NCBI GenBank assembly: GCA_905182985.1
Contig: CAJJDN010000001.1
Span: forward strand, 1,062,254-1,126,253
Length of the DNA: 64,000 bases
Direction of reading: 5' to 3'
Source of the DNA: Paramecium sonneborni
Lineage: Eukaryota; Ciliophora; Oligohymenophorea; Peniculida; Parameciidae
The notes beneath the pieces are model-generated. The model worked only from the letters and a program-made list of their open reading frames with translations, was not told the origin of the DNA and made no database searches. Positions 13,001-24,980 of this stretch are shown piece by piece (the stretch's first letter is position 1; each line of letters begins with the position of its first letter). The translations under genes were made by a program, and so were the position numbers.

Positions 13001-13827
13001 TACTATTATATCATATGTCAGATTAGGTGTAAAAATGCTTCACAATACTTGAAAAGACAAGATATTGTGACAATAATATATTTATTTTAAAATTGTTCAA
13101 GAATTTAAAATTTAGAGCATTCAAAAATAAATATTTTATCAGAAGATTTGGGTTAAATAAATTTTTTGTTGTAAATAGTTGGGATATCTTTTTTATGGTA
13201 TTTTTATAATTAAGTGTTTAATAATTCCATAAATTTATGATCAATTATATTATTGCCTTTATAACGCTGTTCGTTAGCTTACTTTATATTACTTCATTTT
13301 TCACTGCAAAATTTCCATTTTAAAGTTCTGAATAATATTTGAAATAAAGACTATAACTATTCTTATTTTTTAAAAAACTTTTCTTTATGTATTCCTTAGT
13401 GATGTTTTAAAGCAATTATATCTAACAGTTCATTTTGATATGTTTAGTAAATTCATTTTACTTAGTATCATGGATTTATTTAAAAAGTTTAATCAATATT
13501 TATGAATATTATTAAACTTTAATATTAGAAGGAACCCTTTTAATTTTTATTCTGACAACACCAATTTACTGGGAATTAGATATATACAAACTTTCCTATA
13601 ACACAAAATTAATTTTTGGATGGTTCCATATTGTAATTTTTTCATTTGTTATTGTATTTTTCTTAATAGTAGATTCCATACTTACCTTTTAAAAAATACT
13701 TACTTTAATAAATAAATTTTTATAGGCATAAAATAATTAAGAGATGGAAAAAATAGAGAAGTAAAATTCTTAAATGTAAAATAGACCAATCAAATTTATT
13801 GTTTGTACTCAAACTTAAATAAAATGA
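10054..13827 (+). CDS. Large secreted/membrane protein with ECDD cysteine-rich repeats and multi-pass C-terminus
   Basis: 1232 aa from four exons. Introns are 10157-10184 (28 nt), 10345-10369 (25 nt) and 10578-10599 (22 nt). A signal peptide (MILILLLWCLNQQ) is followed by two copies of a beta-rich module built around LPPH plus FWKIS or RFRQY and ending near Cys. After these come several Cys-rich repeats of the form CGD-x-ECDD-x-N-x-DGC-x-C, which resemble the Myxococcus cysteine-rich repeat/DUF4215 family. The C-terminal third has about seven hydrophobic helices from residue about 870 (LSGIMLLCGNGLAFW, IINYIIAFITLFV-type). A Cys-rich ectodomain on a multi-pass anchor suggests a surface receptor or channel-like protein. 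Ligand unknown. Confidence 0.85.
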
Positions 13828-14146
13828 GTTATAGTATTATATTTAAAAAAATAAAGTTTGTGCTTTTTATGTTTTAAAATTGAGATATATAAATTAAAAT
13901 AGAAGTAATATTCTGTAGATTTTTAGGATATTATTTTTTAGATATTTTTTTTTACATTCTATGAAATAGATTCATTGAAGTATTTAAGTAAACTTCTTTT
14001 CTTAGCTTATGTATAAGATAAGTATAAGTGTATGAATAATTTAAGTTAATTTACAAAAAATAGTAAGGTAATTAAAAAAGCATTTGAATAATTTATTCTT
14101 TTATGTGATATTGATGATTCAGAAAAAATGAAAATAAATTAATACA
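13828..14146. other. Intergenic, nothing recognised
   Basis: 319 bp, T-rich, between two plus-strand genes. I see no motif or open conserved frame. Confidence 0.5.
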
Positions 14147-15824
14147 ATGAGTGATCCAACTGAATCATAGTAGAAATAAAATAATGATGTAATATATTGC
14201 AAACATCACCCTGAAGAATAAGTAACAAGAGTATGCAATAATCCAGAATGTAATAAAGATGGGTTCATTTGTTCTAAGTGTGTACATGAAGGGGCACATG
14301 AAGGTCATCCATCATTTGGATATGCTAAATTGAAGGCAGCTCTAATTAAATTTGTTAGTACGAATATTATTTTGAATATTAGATTCATCAAGAACTTAAT
14401 AAGATTTAACTAAAGAAGGATAATTGAGTTATGCTAGAATGTAGAACTATTTAGAAGAGACTTCCTAAAGTATATACAAATAAGCCTAGAAATTAAATAA
14501 ACTCAGTTAATTTATGGAGAACCTTAATGAAACGTTATTAAGTTTATAAGAGATAGGTGAAGAAGTAGATATTGCTTATACAATACTTTATAATATGGAT
14601 AAGAAAGAAACAGGAGTAGATGTTACTACTCTTAATGATTACTTAAATTAATTCAGATTATTGATGGATATCAATTTAGATTCATAAAATCATGAAGTTT
14701 CTATTAAACCTTCAAGCATATCTTAATTAAGAATTAAGAATATATTAGATAAGAAAGCTGATTTCACATCTTTATTAAGAAAAACAGTAGAAGAACATGA
14801 ATAGCATTTCTAAAAGTTCTTAAAAGAAATGGGAGATTTACTTAAAGAAAATAAGTAGTTCTTGGTACCAAAAGCTAATGAAACAGAAGAGAATAGAAAT
14901 GCTGAATTTGGAAAAAGAGCTCTTTATAATTCTTATTATAAATAAGATACTGAAAAAACAGAGAAAAATAAAAAGAAAATTAAAGGATAAGTAAAAGGTA
15001 AAGTGAAACACGAAGATGATGAAGAAATGAGTATAGGTAGAGAATATTAAATAGGAGCTGTGGAAAAATGTGGTATTCCAAAATTAGATCAAGGATAACC
15101 ACCTTAAGGAATCAAAAAGTAAATGTTTAAATTGTGTAATTATTTAATCTTTTATAATACTTTGATGTGTGATTCAATATTACCAGAACCTATTTTAAGA
15201 GGAGTACCTTTGAAGAAAATGTAATAAGGAGAATTGAAATTTCCTATTAGATGTGCTTTCTGTAGATTATTAAAAATTAGATCTTTTGTATAATTCTATT
15301 TCAGATTTGATTTAGTATCTAGATTTGGAAAGCTTTGTTTATTTAAAGATAAAGAAGGTCGAGAAATATGTTCTCATGAAATGTGTCTACTATGGTCTAA
15401 TAGAGTTTAAGTTGATTACAATACTATGTTAGTTGATATTGCTACATTAATTTAAGCAGTCTAATTTGCATAAGCTTAAATGTGTAGATATTGTGGATCT
15501 ATTGGAGCATCATTAAAATGTAATAAAGCAGAATGTCATGTTCATTATCATTTTAATTGTCTTAAATAAGTTAGATTGATGGGTTTACAATTAGATCATG
15601 AATAAAAATTCAGATTCTTTTGTGAAGATCATGTTAGACACAATTACTAAGGATAATCTGATTGGTTTATCACCAGAATTAGAATGAAACATATTATTTA
15701 ATAAGGAGGATAACCTGCATTTACCAAGAAGAACCCATAAATAGATTGGTCTACCAGAGATTCAGGACTTAACGGTGATAGCGATATGGAAGAATAATAA
15801 TTTAATAAAAAACATAGATATTGA
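14147..15824 (+). CDS. B-box-like and extended PHD (ePHD) zinc-finger protein
   Basis: 550 aa with one 25-nt intron (14358-14382). The N-terminal region has Cys/His pairs like a B-box (YCKHHPEEQVTRVCNNPEC then FICSKCVHEGAHEGHPSF). A coiled-coil middle (about 75-330) follows. The C-terminus carries an extended PHD finger: CAFCRLL, then ICSHEMCLLWS, MCRYCGSIGASLKCNKAECH, VHYHFNCLKQ and FFCEDH. That is the zf-HC5HC2H pattern found in MLL, JADE, BRPF and PHF6. ePHD modules read chromatin or bind nucleic acid, so a nuclear role is likely but unproven. Confidence 0.82.
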
Positions 15825-16690
15825 AAATTATATATGCATATTATATAAATAAAATATATTATTCTTATTCTATTTAATCTTAAAATTGGGATTCATTTAA
15901 TCCTTATAAAAATATTTAAATTATATTCTCATTATTTTGTTTAATCTTAGCATTTAAACCAAATTATTAATCAAATATTAATACTATAAAGTTGAAAATT
16001 CATAAAATAATCTAAATATTATTATTAATTGAACAATATAATGAATTTATTTATTAGATTTAGTAATTTTCAAGATGGAACAGAACTAAGTTTCGAAAAA
16101 AATTTAATTATTTTTTTTAATTTTATTTTTCTATAATCGCCATATAAAATGTATATCATGATCAAGTTAATTCTAAACAATATATATTTTATTAATAAAT
16201 TTATCAATTCAAACGATATCCTAAATAAATTATTTATTAATAGTTGAACCTATAATAAAGATATAAAATTTAATCACTTTTTTTCGCTAATTTATATTAA
16301 AAGACAATTTTTAATCTCTTACATTATTTATTGATTTTGCTTTATTCATTCAGATCTATAATAAAAATTAGGTTTAAGTTAATTTTTTGAATGAAACAAT
16401 CAATTTAATTATGAAGGAATTTTAGAATGAAAAAATATGATAATAGAATTAGAATATTTCCTTTTTTCATTTGAATAAGACCATTAAGAAGAAATTCTAA
16501 ACTTCTTTTACTTAAGATTAGTTTTTAAATAGATTAATTTTTTTATTAAAAATAAATTATTTTTCAAATATACCATAAATAAAGTAAATTTAGAAACTTT
16601 TAAATGTAGTAGATGATAAATAATAAGAAAATTAGAGTTAAAACCCCATATAGAGATTCTTAATTTAATATTGATCTTATTATTAATATC
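15825..16690. other. Intergenic between convergent genes
   Basis: 866 bp between the ePHD gene stop and the NudC stop. It is extremely A/T-rich, with no frame I can support on either strand. It must contain both 3' ends. Confidence 0.5.
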
Positions 16691-17423
16691 TCAATTAAAT
16701 TTGCACTTTGAAAAATCCATTTCTGGGTGAGCCTTCATAAATTCTGCCATTTTATTCTTCTTTTCTAATTCTTCACTTGTAGGTAAACCCATTTATTTTT
16801 GTCTCATATCAAACATCATTTTTTCAACAGTTCCTCTGGTGTCTCCATCCAAATCTGATAATTAAGATGGTTCTGGACTAATCTTTTATGTATTGATTTC
16901 AAGATCACCTAATTTTAGAATTAAAAAATACCTTTAATAACACATGACCACCAATTCAATTAACCTGAATATTTTGTAATAGAAATATGAATATATTTTC
17001 CTTTATAATCTTATATTTCTCCATCAGTTAATAACCAAGTTGATTCATCTGACTGAATCTTTTCAAACAATTATCCATTTATTATATGAGGTTATCCTAT
17101 AGAATTATTAAAATAAATAATATACCTTTAATTCCAACTTATAAAGAACTGGCTTCAATTTTAACATTTAATTATTTGCTTGTCAGAGTAGAAGGTATAG
17201 GAATATATACTTAAACTTCTTCTAATGTTTAGGTCCAAATATATCTTTCTGTTCTACCTCCATTTCCAACAGGTGGTTTCTCATTATCATCTTTTTTGTC
17301 TCCTTCTTTTTTTTCTCCATCTTTTGCATCTCCTTCCCCTTCTTTCTTTTCAGGTTCCTTTGGTTTTTATTCAGGTACTTTCAAAACTGGTTAGTATATA
17401 GGTACTGATGGATCTAATTTTTC

Positions 17424-17455
<32 letters not shown>

Positions 17456-17856
17456 GTTATTATTATTATTATTATTATTGTTCTTATCTTTATTATTCTA
17501 ATTTTTCTTGTTATTATTTTAACAATTATTGTTGTTATAGTTGTTCTGCTTCTTTCTTAGCCTTTTCAGCAGCTTCTTTTTCTTTTTTTCTTTACTCTTC
17601 TCTTTATTTTCTTTACTCTTCTTTCTTATCCTTATCTAGTTTTTCAGATTAAAATTTAACGAAGTTTTTAGCACAGGATTCTGTAATTACTTTTTCTGCT
17701 GCTTTTTAATCTTAAAAGAAATCTGTGTGACGTCTTTTATCATTAGAATATTAATTACCTTAAAAATCCAAATGCAGCATCAAAGAATACATTAATATCT
17801 TTTGTTTACTACATTATTGTCATAAATAGACCATCATACTTATTTTCATCAGTCAT
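16691..17856 (-). CDS. NUDC: Nuclear distribution protein NudC
   Basis: 362 aa from four exons. Introns are 17734-17758 (25), 17097-17125 (29) and 16909-16931 (23 nt). Family hallmarks are clear. The N-terminal helix begins [19 protein letters not shown] coiled-coil/polyQ region follows, then a CS (p23-like) domain with RYIWTQTLEEVQVYIPIP and NWWSCVIKG. The diagnostic C-terminus has [37 protein letters not shown] and [12 protein letters not shown]. NudC is an Hsp90 co-chaperone linked to dynein and Lis1. The central insert is mostly TAA-coded Gln and longer than in animal NudC. Confidence 0.95.
17424..17482 (-). repeat. (ATT)n microsatellite coding polyglutamine in NudC
   Basis: On the plus strand this is a run of att triplets with a few gtt. 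Read on the minus strand it is about 18 consecutive TAA/CAA codons, all Gln in this code. It lies in the charged linker between the N-terminal region and the CS domain, where length changes should be tolerated. Confidence 0.85.
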
Positions 17857-18147
17857 TTTGGAAATGGATTATTTTTATTGAAAATATTTTAAAAAATAAA
17901 AGGTAAGTCTAAAAAGTTCTAGAACTCTCTATTAATTATTTTTACAATAATAATTGATTCTTTAAGAAATTTTATTCTTTAGATTAAAAATTTATTGAGA
18001 ATGATACAAGATGATATTTTAATACCATTATAATTTAAGATTTAGATTCTCAATCCAATATATTTTAAGCCCTCCTTGAATTTTATTAAAAATTTTTATA
18101 ACTCCTTAGATTAAAATAAACAAATTATATATAATTGATGAAAATAC

Positions 18148-19431
18148 TCATAATAATTTTCCTCTATCTAAAAAGGATTTTCCTTTAATACAGATTTTTT
18201 AATATTCAGAAGATTTACCAGTAAATAATCTTGACATTAAAACTATATTTAATATTCGTACAAACATATTTCCCATTATGATAATTTTATAAGATTTGTA
18301 GGGATCAACTAATTTAGAAATAAATAGAAAAAAAGGAAAAGCAAGAAAAAATAACATTCCATAAATTTTCAATTGACAATAAAAGTTTTCAATAGAATCT
18401 CCTTTCTTTTTTCTCTAATTAGTTGAATAATAAAAGTAGAAAGCTAGAGATAAATAGATTAAACTAATAGTGTAACCTACCCATCCTTCATAAATATGAT
18501 AATCTGTTTAACTACTCACCAATCTCCCCAATCCAACAATTAATGCTTAAGCAAAAGCTATAAAAAATGCTAATGGTCCATAAATATCCCAATCTTCCAT
18601 ATCTAAAAATTCTATTGACCAACCCCATGCTAACAATATTAATAAAATCATTAGTAAATAATTATCAATAACTTATATAATTTCTGAAATAGTTGAAAAT
18701 GCCCCTATTCCCTTACCATTTAGATTATAAACTATTAAATGTATAAAATTTAGTAAATTTTGTATTGCTTCTAAACCAATTACAACTAGAACAAATAAAT
18801 AAGCATAATCCCATTCTCCATATTTTTTTAATTCTGATTTAAATATACTGTAATTATATATAAATCCTATTATTGTAAATATTGTTAAGACAAATACTAC
18901 ACTTAAAAGTCCTTCCTCTTCCAAAGAGAATTCTTGTCCTCCTTCATCATAAAACCAAACTGTGATTTCTAATTTTGTGTTTTTATTATTGAGCTTTATA
19001 ATTTTATCGATAGTATGTTAACAATTATTTAAAACAGCAAGCCAAACATTATGATATCTTCCAAAACCCACTGATCCTTCTAGAGATGAAATTTTTTCAT
19101 CTTAACTTGCTTCTATCTATTGATGCACAATAAGATTCGCTTCATCTGATCTACTGCATTCATCTTTTTATAATGCCTACTACCAACGGTCTTATTGAAA
19201 AAAATCTATTTCAATATTAAATTATTTGTTTTCGTAATCTTTTGGGGGTTTTATGATGCGAGATCTAGAATAAAAGAATTAAATTTACAATATTTTATAA
19301 TTAACTATTCTTCTGCTGCCAAATTTATTTAATGGTATATATTATTGTTTTTAAAGCTATCTCATGGTAAAAGTTTAGGTTATCGATTTAGCTTCTGTTA
19401 GTCCAAGAATAATAATTAAAAATATAAACAT
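18148..19431 (-). CDS. Seven-TM receptor-like protein of the TMEM145/GPR180 type
   Basis: 427 aa, single exon. Signal peptide (MFIFLIIILGLTEA), then a luminal domain of about 160 aa with the family-like stretch LEGSVGFGRYHNVWLAVLNN and conserved Cys. About seven hydrophobic helices begin at LLSVVFVLTIFTIIGFIYN and include YLFVLVVIGLEAI, YLLMILLILLAWGW, WVGYTISLIYLSL and a final IIIMGNMFVRILNIV. This matches the rhodopsin-like GpcrRhopsn4 layout of TMEM145 and GPR180. I infer membership from order and a few motifs, not from an alignment. Ligand unknown. Confidence 0.72.
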
Positions 19432-19736
19432 TTTTAATTAAATTAATTCTCTCCAAAATAATAAATAATTAAATCGAAATATTAAAGCTCAATTTTTTTT
19501 GGAATTTGATTTAAAATATTTATTATTTATATCTTAATTCATTCTACATTTGCCTATACAACTTTTAAATCAACAGTTTAAAATACAAAGATATAATTAA
19601 GTCACTATCATATGTTATTTTCATTGTATTCGATCTCTTTTATCATCTAATATAATTAATTTATTTTTTTTTCTCTTTTAATTATCGACAAGTTTTATTT
19701 TATTTAAGTTTAAACCTTATAATTTAAATAATTATT
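19432..19736. other. Divergent intergenic region
   Basis: 305 bp between two genes reading outward. A/T-rich with no recognisable element beyond T-tracts. It must carry both promoters. Confidence 0.45.
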
Positions 19737-20790
19737 ATGAAATTTTAATAAGCAACCATTAAGTATTTAGATGAGGAAAAATAAATTAATTTACCTGAAG
19801 AAATCTCAGAATTAATACTGATTATTGAGAAAGAATTTCAAGTTTAGAATTTTGAAATTGAGTAGACATTATTAATATTTTAAGTAAGAATACCACTGGA
19901 TGATTTATCGACCATTTTTTTTTTAATGAATGAATCCCATAAAAATGAATATGAATTTTTGCTTAAAACAAAAAAAATCATTACTAAAAAATTGAATATT
20001 ATTAAAATTCAACCAGAGAGTAGACAAACAATATATTATGATACATTTATAAAAGAAAAATCAATTGAATGTTGTAATTAATTAAATTGTTCATTGTGTA
20101 ATGGATAAGGTTATATATCTCTAAGAGATGAGGATAAGTACAAGATTGATAAAATTATCAAAAATAACCTTGAGAAAAAATTTGAGATATTGAAAAAAAA
20201 GTAATTAAAGAAATATTTTTAGATTTCAATAGAATAATATATAAAATTTGGAATCAATATTTGATTTTCTTAAATACCATTAAATGGTTTATTAAAACTC
20301 AAATAAAAATTTATTGGATTAAAAAGTGTTAAACTACCAGAAATAAACTTCTATTTCAACTAAATTTAATTTATAAATTAAAAAAGAGTTTCAAATGAAG
20401 CTTCTTTCTGACTAAAGAGTTTCACAAAAACTAGATCAAGATAATAATATCATTATACATTATTAAAATAATGGAAAATATGATTGGCCTGATTAAGTTT
20501 ACTTTTTTGCCTTAGACGGACCTATTTATATAAAATAAAAAGTAAAATCCTTAAAATAGAAGGAAGTAGTATATCAAAAAATAAGTATTCCAGCTACTTC
20601 TCTTAATTAAGGATAATATGTAATAAATTGTATTCTTGGATATCATGTATCTCGAGATATGAGTTATTTTGGAGAAATAATATCGATAAATTTAAATGTT
20701 ATTTCTTAAAATGAATCAATTTAAGTGGTCATATCTGGATTTAATGAAGAATTAAATTAAGAAAGTTAAGATGAATAAAGTTTTGAGTGA
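19737..20790 (+). CDS. NBR1-like protein with PB1-like N-terminus and FW (Ig-like) domain
   Basis: 343 aa with one 22-nt intron (20201-20222). Unspliced, the frame stops at 20264 and splits the gene in two. Residues about 1-75 look like a PB1 domain (QATIKYLDEEKQINLPEEIS). A small Cys cluster follows (ECCNQLNCSLCNGQG, about 111-125), where NBR1 has its ZZ finger. Residues about 228-330 resemble the NBR1 FW domain: WPDQVYFFALDGPIY, then QKISIPATSLNQGQYVIN and GYHVSRDMSYFGEIISINL. NBR1 proteins are selective autophagy receptors. No obvious ubiquitin-associated domain is seen at the C-terminus, so the assignment is probable rather than firm. Confidence 0.68.
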
Positions 20791-20862
20791 TTTCTTATTA
20801 CACTTTTTGATTTTACATTATTATTATTTTGTTTAAATTAAATTAAAAGTTTATATTCATAA

Positions 20863-22536
20863 ATGTCTCCATATCCGATTAAACTTTATCATAGATGGGG
20901 AAATTTTCTTTTATGGGGAATATTAGTTGATATAGGAATAATTTATGCTTCATGCAATAAATGTTAAAGAAGAACAAATATACATGGTAATATAATGACA
21001 TTTGTAGTCATAAATAGTTTCTTAGCTTCATTGGCTTATTGTTATTTGAAGCCATATAATTATTAATATGATAATTATTCTAAATTGAATGAATATAAAT
21101 AATTTCATCTAGTTATCGGAACTGCTATGATGTTGATGATGGTGGCATTAGCATTATTTGGATATTTTGTTAAATATTAATTAGGAAATTCAGAAGGAAA
21201 TAAAAATATAATTTATTATAAAAAAATACATTCTACTCTTGGATAAATAACGTATTTGATTGGAAAAGTAGAATCATTTATTGGAATGTTTATGTCATAT
21301 AGAACCCAAGAATGGTTTATTTTTATTTGGGTTACATATATTGCTGTAATAATTTGTAGAGTGACTTTAGAATGGATAATTCCAAGTTTTAAATCACCAA
21401 AAATTGAAACCATTAAGGAAGATGAATAAAAATTAATCACTTATGATATATTGTCTGAAAATTTAGTAAATAAATAATGGTTTATATTTAAAAACTAAGT
21501 TTATTGCTTTGATCAAAATTATATTCATCCAGGAGGATAAATCATATGGAAACATATTAAATATATAGAAATAGGATAATATTTTTATGGAATTAGTTAA
21601 ATTCCAGGAACAAATATTCTACATTAACATTCAAAATACGCTTAAGAATAATTTATAGGGAATTATTACGGAACTCTATGCAATTAAGTTGGTTTTCCAA
21701 TGAAAGACAATTCAAGATGGGCATTAATAAATTAAATCAAAATAACAGAAACAGTTAGTAGCTTTCAATTCTAACATCCTGAAATAGAATTTGAAATCAA
21801 TCTAAATAAAATAACCCCAAATCATTTTGTTTTTAAAAGTATAACTAACAAAAAGATTCCAATTCGTCTTTACACTTATGTATAATGTATGTAAAAACCA
21901 GCACTTGAATACATGTAAAGTTTGAGTGATTTATAAGAGAAAAAGGAAAATGTTAGATTTACAAATAATTTTAAATCTACTTCCCTTTCATTTTTTATAA
22001 AATACTATGAAACCCCAAATGGATTCAGCAAATATATCACCAAATAAAATCCTGAAATAATAGATCTATAGGGCCCTTATCAAACAGTTTTTAAAGATTA
22101 TTTAAAAGAAGGTCAAATTATTTTGATCTGTGGTGGAACAGGTATATTGCCTTTTTTGGATTTACTTAATTATCATCTATTAATGTGCTATAATGAATTA
22201 TTTGAGCATCCGAATCTATTGAAAGTTCCTAGTCTGAATAGGTATATCACTTTATTCTATTCAGTTACTGCTGAAGAAGAATTGCTTGGAGATTCCATAT
22301 TCTTAAAATTAAGAGAATTGTAAAATCATTTAAAGAAATAAAATTTTTCTTTGATTCTAAGATGTAGAAAATAAATTGAAAGATGTGAAACCACTAAGAA
22401 GAGGTTCACTCGAGATTTCATTGAAAATTATTTCAAATTCGAAATTAAGTAAATATTCGTTTGTGGTCCTTAAGTTTTAAGGAATAGCATAAATAAAGAG
22501 TTTAGAGATATGGAGAATGAAATTATTTATATATGA
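20863..22536 (+). CDS. Cytochrome b561 - cytochrome b5 - b5 reductase fusion
   Basis: 557 aa in one exon. Residues about 1-185 form a cytochrome b561-type membrane domain with spaced His in YHRWGNF, NIHGN, FHLVIG and KIHSTLG between hydrophobic helices. A cytochrome b5-like domain follows, with the heme-ligand motif YIHPGGQ near residue 222. Residues about 285-557 resemble NADH-cytochrome b5 reductase: a flavin-binding barrel, then the nucleotide-binding CGGTGILPFLDLL (about 423-435) and a late FVCGPQ motif near 533. The order would pass electrons from NAD(P)H through FAD and b5 heme to membrane hemes, giving a one-piece transmembrane reductase, perhaps for ferric iron or ascorbate. The substrate is inference. 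Confidence 0.85.
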
Positions 22537-22565
22537 AAATCATGAATCATAAAAAAATCTATCTA

Positions 22566-24313
22566 TCAAATACACTTTTATTATATCAGATCTTTGTACT
22601 TTTTTAGTCCTGGTTAATTTTCATCCATAATCAATCTAAATAGATTGCTTTCACTTAATTTTATTCCTTAATCAAGTTTATCAACATAAGCTGAATTGAT
22701 CTCATCAATTGTTTTATTTGTTAATAATTAATTGAGAGGTCTTTTCTCTTTGTTCATTTTATTGGCTAATCTAGCGATAATTTTTTAAAATCTTAAATAT
22801 TTGCTTCTTAGATATGCATTTTATATTTCAATCATATCTTGAGTCATTTTGGCATGTTACTTTTCCCTAGCTAAAGTTGTCTTTAATGTTTATGGATTGT
22901 AGTTCATTTCCATAATATAAATTTATAAATCATCGGTTAGTATAAAATCAGCAGCAAAAAATTCAGCTAATCTACTATCTCTATTGAAATTTGATTATGC
23001 TGATCTGATTGCATGAATAATCATTCTATCAATAGTTGGATATAAAAAATTTTAAAGCCATTTTGTATCTTTGATTTTTCCTAATTTTATTAGAAGATCT
23101 TAAAGATAGTCTAATTTCCAATCTATATATAATTCAGATTCATCAGAATTGTCATCATTCATAAATAAATCTGATCCTTTCTATTGTAAAGTACTTTAAA
23201 CAATTGCAGTATTACACACATGTGCTTCTTTATCCAAAGAGAATTTATTAAAAGGAGCAATGCATCTTCTAATTAAAGTTTTATCATATGCATAAGCAAT
23301 AATTGGATTGGTTGATGCAAGAACCCAATAAACTCTAAATTCTATCTTGTGATCATTAAATAACAGAGGATTTCCTATATATTTTTAAGCAACAAGCAAA
23401 GATTTATCTATTCCACATCTTTTACCACGTTTATAAGTATTTTATAAAATTGAAGTTTCATCTGGAAATAGAACCTTTATTCCTCTTCCTCTATGAACTT
23501 CTAAACCAACTTTTGTTATAAATTAAGGGCCATCTCTCTTAATCAAGTTCTTATATTCCTTTGAATTTAGATAAGTAAAAAATTCTTAACAATCTTACTT
23601 ATTAAAAAGTCTGTAAGTTTTAGGAATAAATGTTGCGTTATTTATACAATCTTAATCTAATCCTCTCTTTCTGATATCATCTAAATATTAATATTAATTA
23701 TTCATTAGATTATTTTTATGAGAAAGCACATGTCTAGAAGTTAAGTGATTGTATTTTTAGAATAAACATAATGATTCTATTGAATTATTTGATTTGTTTA
23801 CCTGAACCTACTTAAAATTTATGAACCAATTAATCATAATAAGTGAAAGGTAAAGTTAATTGTACAGGTAACACATGTCTTGGAAAAAATATCAAATTTG
23901 ATATTATGCTATCATTTTAAGTATTTATTTATTTGTATATCATTTATGGAATGCAATCATAATAAGAAGATCTTAATGTCTCTTTTATAACTCCTCTTGT
24001 TTCTCTAAAAGTATATGTATCTTTCATCACAATATCAGGATGATAAAATTTGTATAAATCTGATCTTTAGCAATAATCTGCTTCTGGTTTAACCAAAATA
24101 GAATTATACTATTAAATATAATCAATTTTAGATTTTTACTTATGATTTGATTATTGTTGGACCAAAATATGTTTAAGTTAAGTATTTGTTCAAATAATTT
24201 AAGATTTGATCAACCTCTTACTTATTTTTATACACAAGTGATGTCCTGATGAAGTTGTATGTAAGTAATAAAATTAATATGGAAACAATGAAGACGATCA
24301 CTTTTCCAAACAT
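22566..24313 (-). CDS. Membrane-anchored tubulin-tyrosine-ligase-like (TTLL) protein
   Basis: 561 aa from three exons, introns 24109-24139 and 23777-23807 (31 nt each). An N-terminal hydrophobic helix (FGKVIVFIVSILILLLTYNF) is probably a signal anchor. The C-terminal half shows TTL-family blocks: WITKV-type QFITKVGLEVHRGRGIKVL, KYIGNPLLFNDHKIEFRVYW, VLASTNPIIAYAYDKTLIRR, HVCNTAIVQ, and the ATP-site end FFAADFILTDDLQIYIMEMN followed by NPQ. TTLL enzymes add Glu, Gly or Tyr to tubulin and other proteins. The membrane helix is atypical for tubulin modifiers and hints at a luminal or secreted-protein substrate. Confidence 0.8.
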
Positions 24314-24379
24314 TTTAATAATAATTATATTCAAATTCAGAGAAGTTAAATAAAAATTTCAAATTTTGACTCCATTACC

Positions 24380-24965
24380 ATTATGTCTTATAAAAAAAGG
24401 TTTCTTTTTTATTTTGAGGCATTTAAGTTCGAATTATATTTATTAACTATCCAAATTCTTATTATTTCATCATATGAACCTGCTGCAGCTAAAAAATTTC
24501 CATTAAAGCTAAATGATAGTGTTTTATCAGAATCTAAACAGTTTTCAAACTACTGCTTTAGTTATCCATCCATCCATCAATAAACAAATTCTCCCAATTT
24601 TATCAAGAAATGCTTTTGTTAGAAATTCTTATAATTTAAATAATATAGAACAAATAATACTCTTTGTATGTTTAAATTACAAATCAAAATCATTTAAATC
24701 TTTTCAATAAATCTTTTAGTAATTTGATCTTGTTATATGTTGACAAAGTTTTTACTTATCTTAATTTTCTCCAATAATTGTTTCCTAAGAATTGATTTCA
24801 AGGTTGAATATCAATTGATATCATTTATATTTATTTAATAAGTTTTCATTTATATTTTTCTTCTATCAATGCTTTAATAATTCATATTATAAATCATCTA
24901 ATTTTTTAAAAATTTGATCATGTTTTACATAATGCATACAATCATAAATTAATTTAATTAATATT
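24380..24965 (-). pseudogene. Relic of a WD-repeat protein gene
   Basis: Read on the minus strand, separate frames give pieces typical of ciliate WD-repeat genes. A degraded N-terminal helix (DCMHYVKHDQIFKKLDDLQY, with in-frame TGA soon after) comes first. Further on is a clear WD repeat (FSFNGNFLAAAGSYDEIIRI, then W). The pieces are separated by in-frame TGA codons and frameshifts that short introns do not repair. No complete reading frame exists, so I call it a decaying gene copy between TTLL and the RSP2-like gene. Confidence 0.55.
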
Positions 24966-24980
24966 ATTATGAATATTTTT

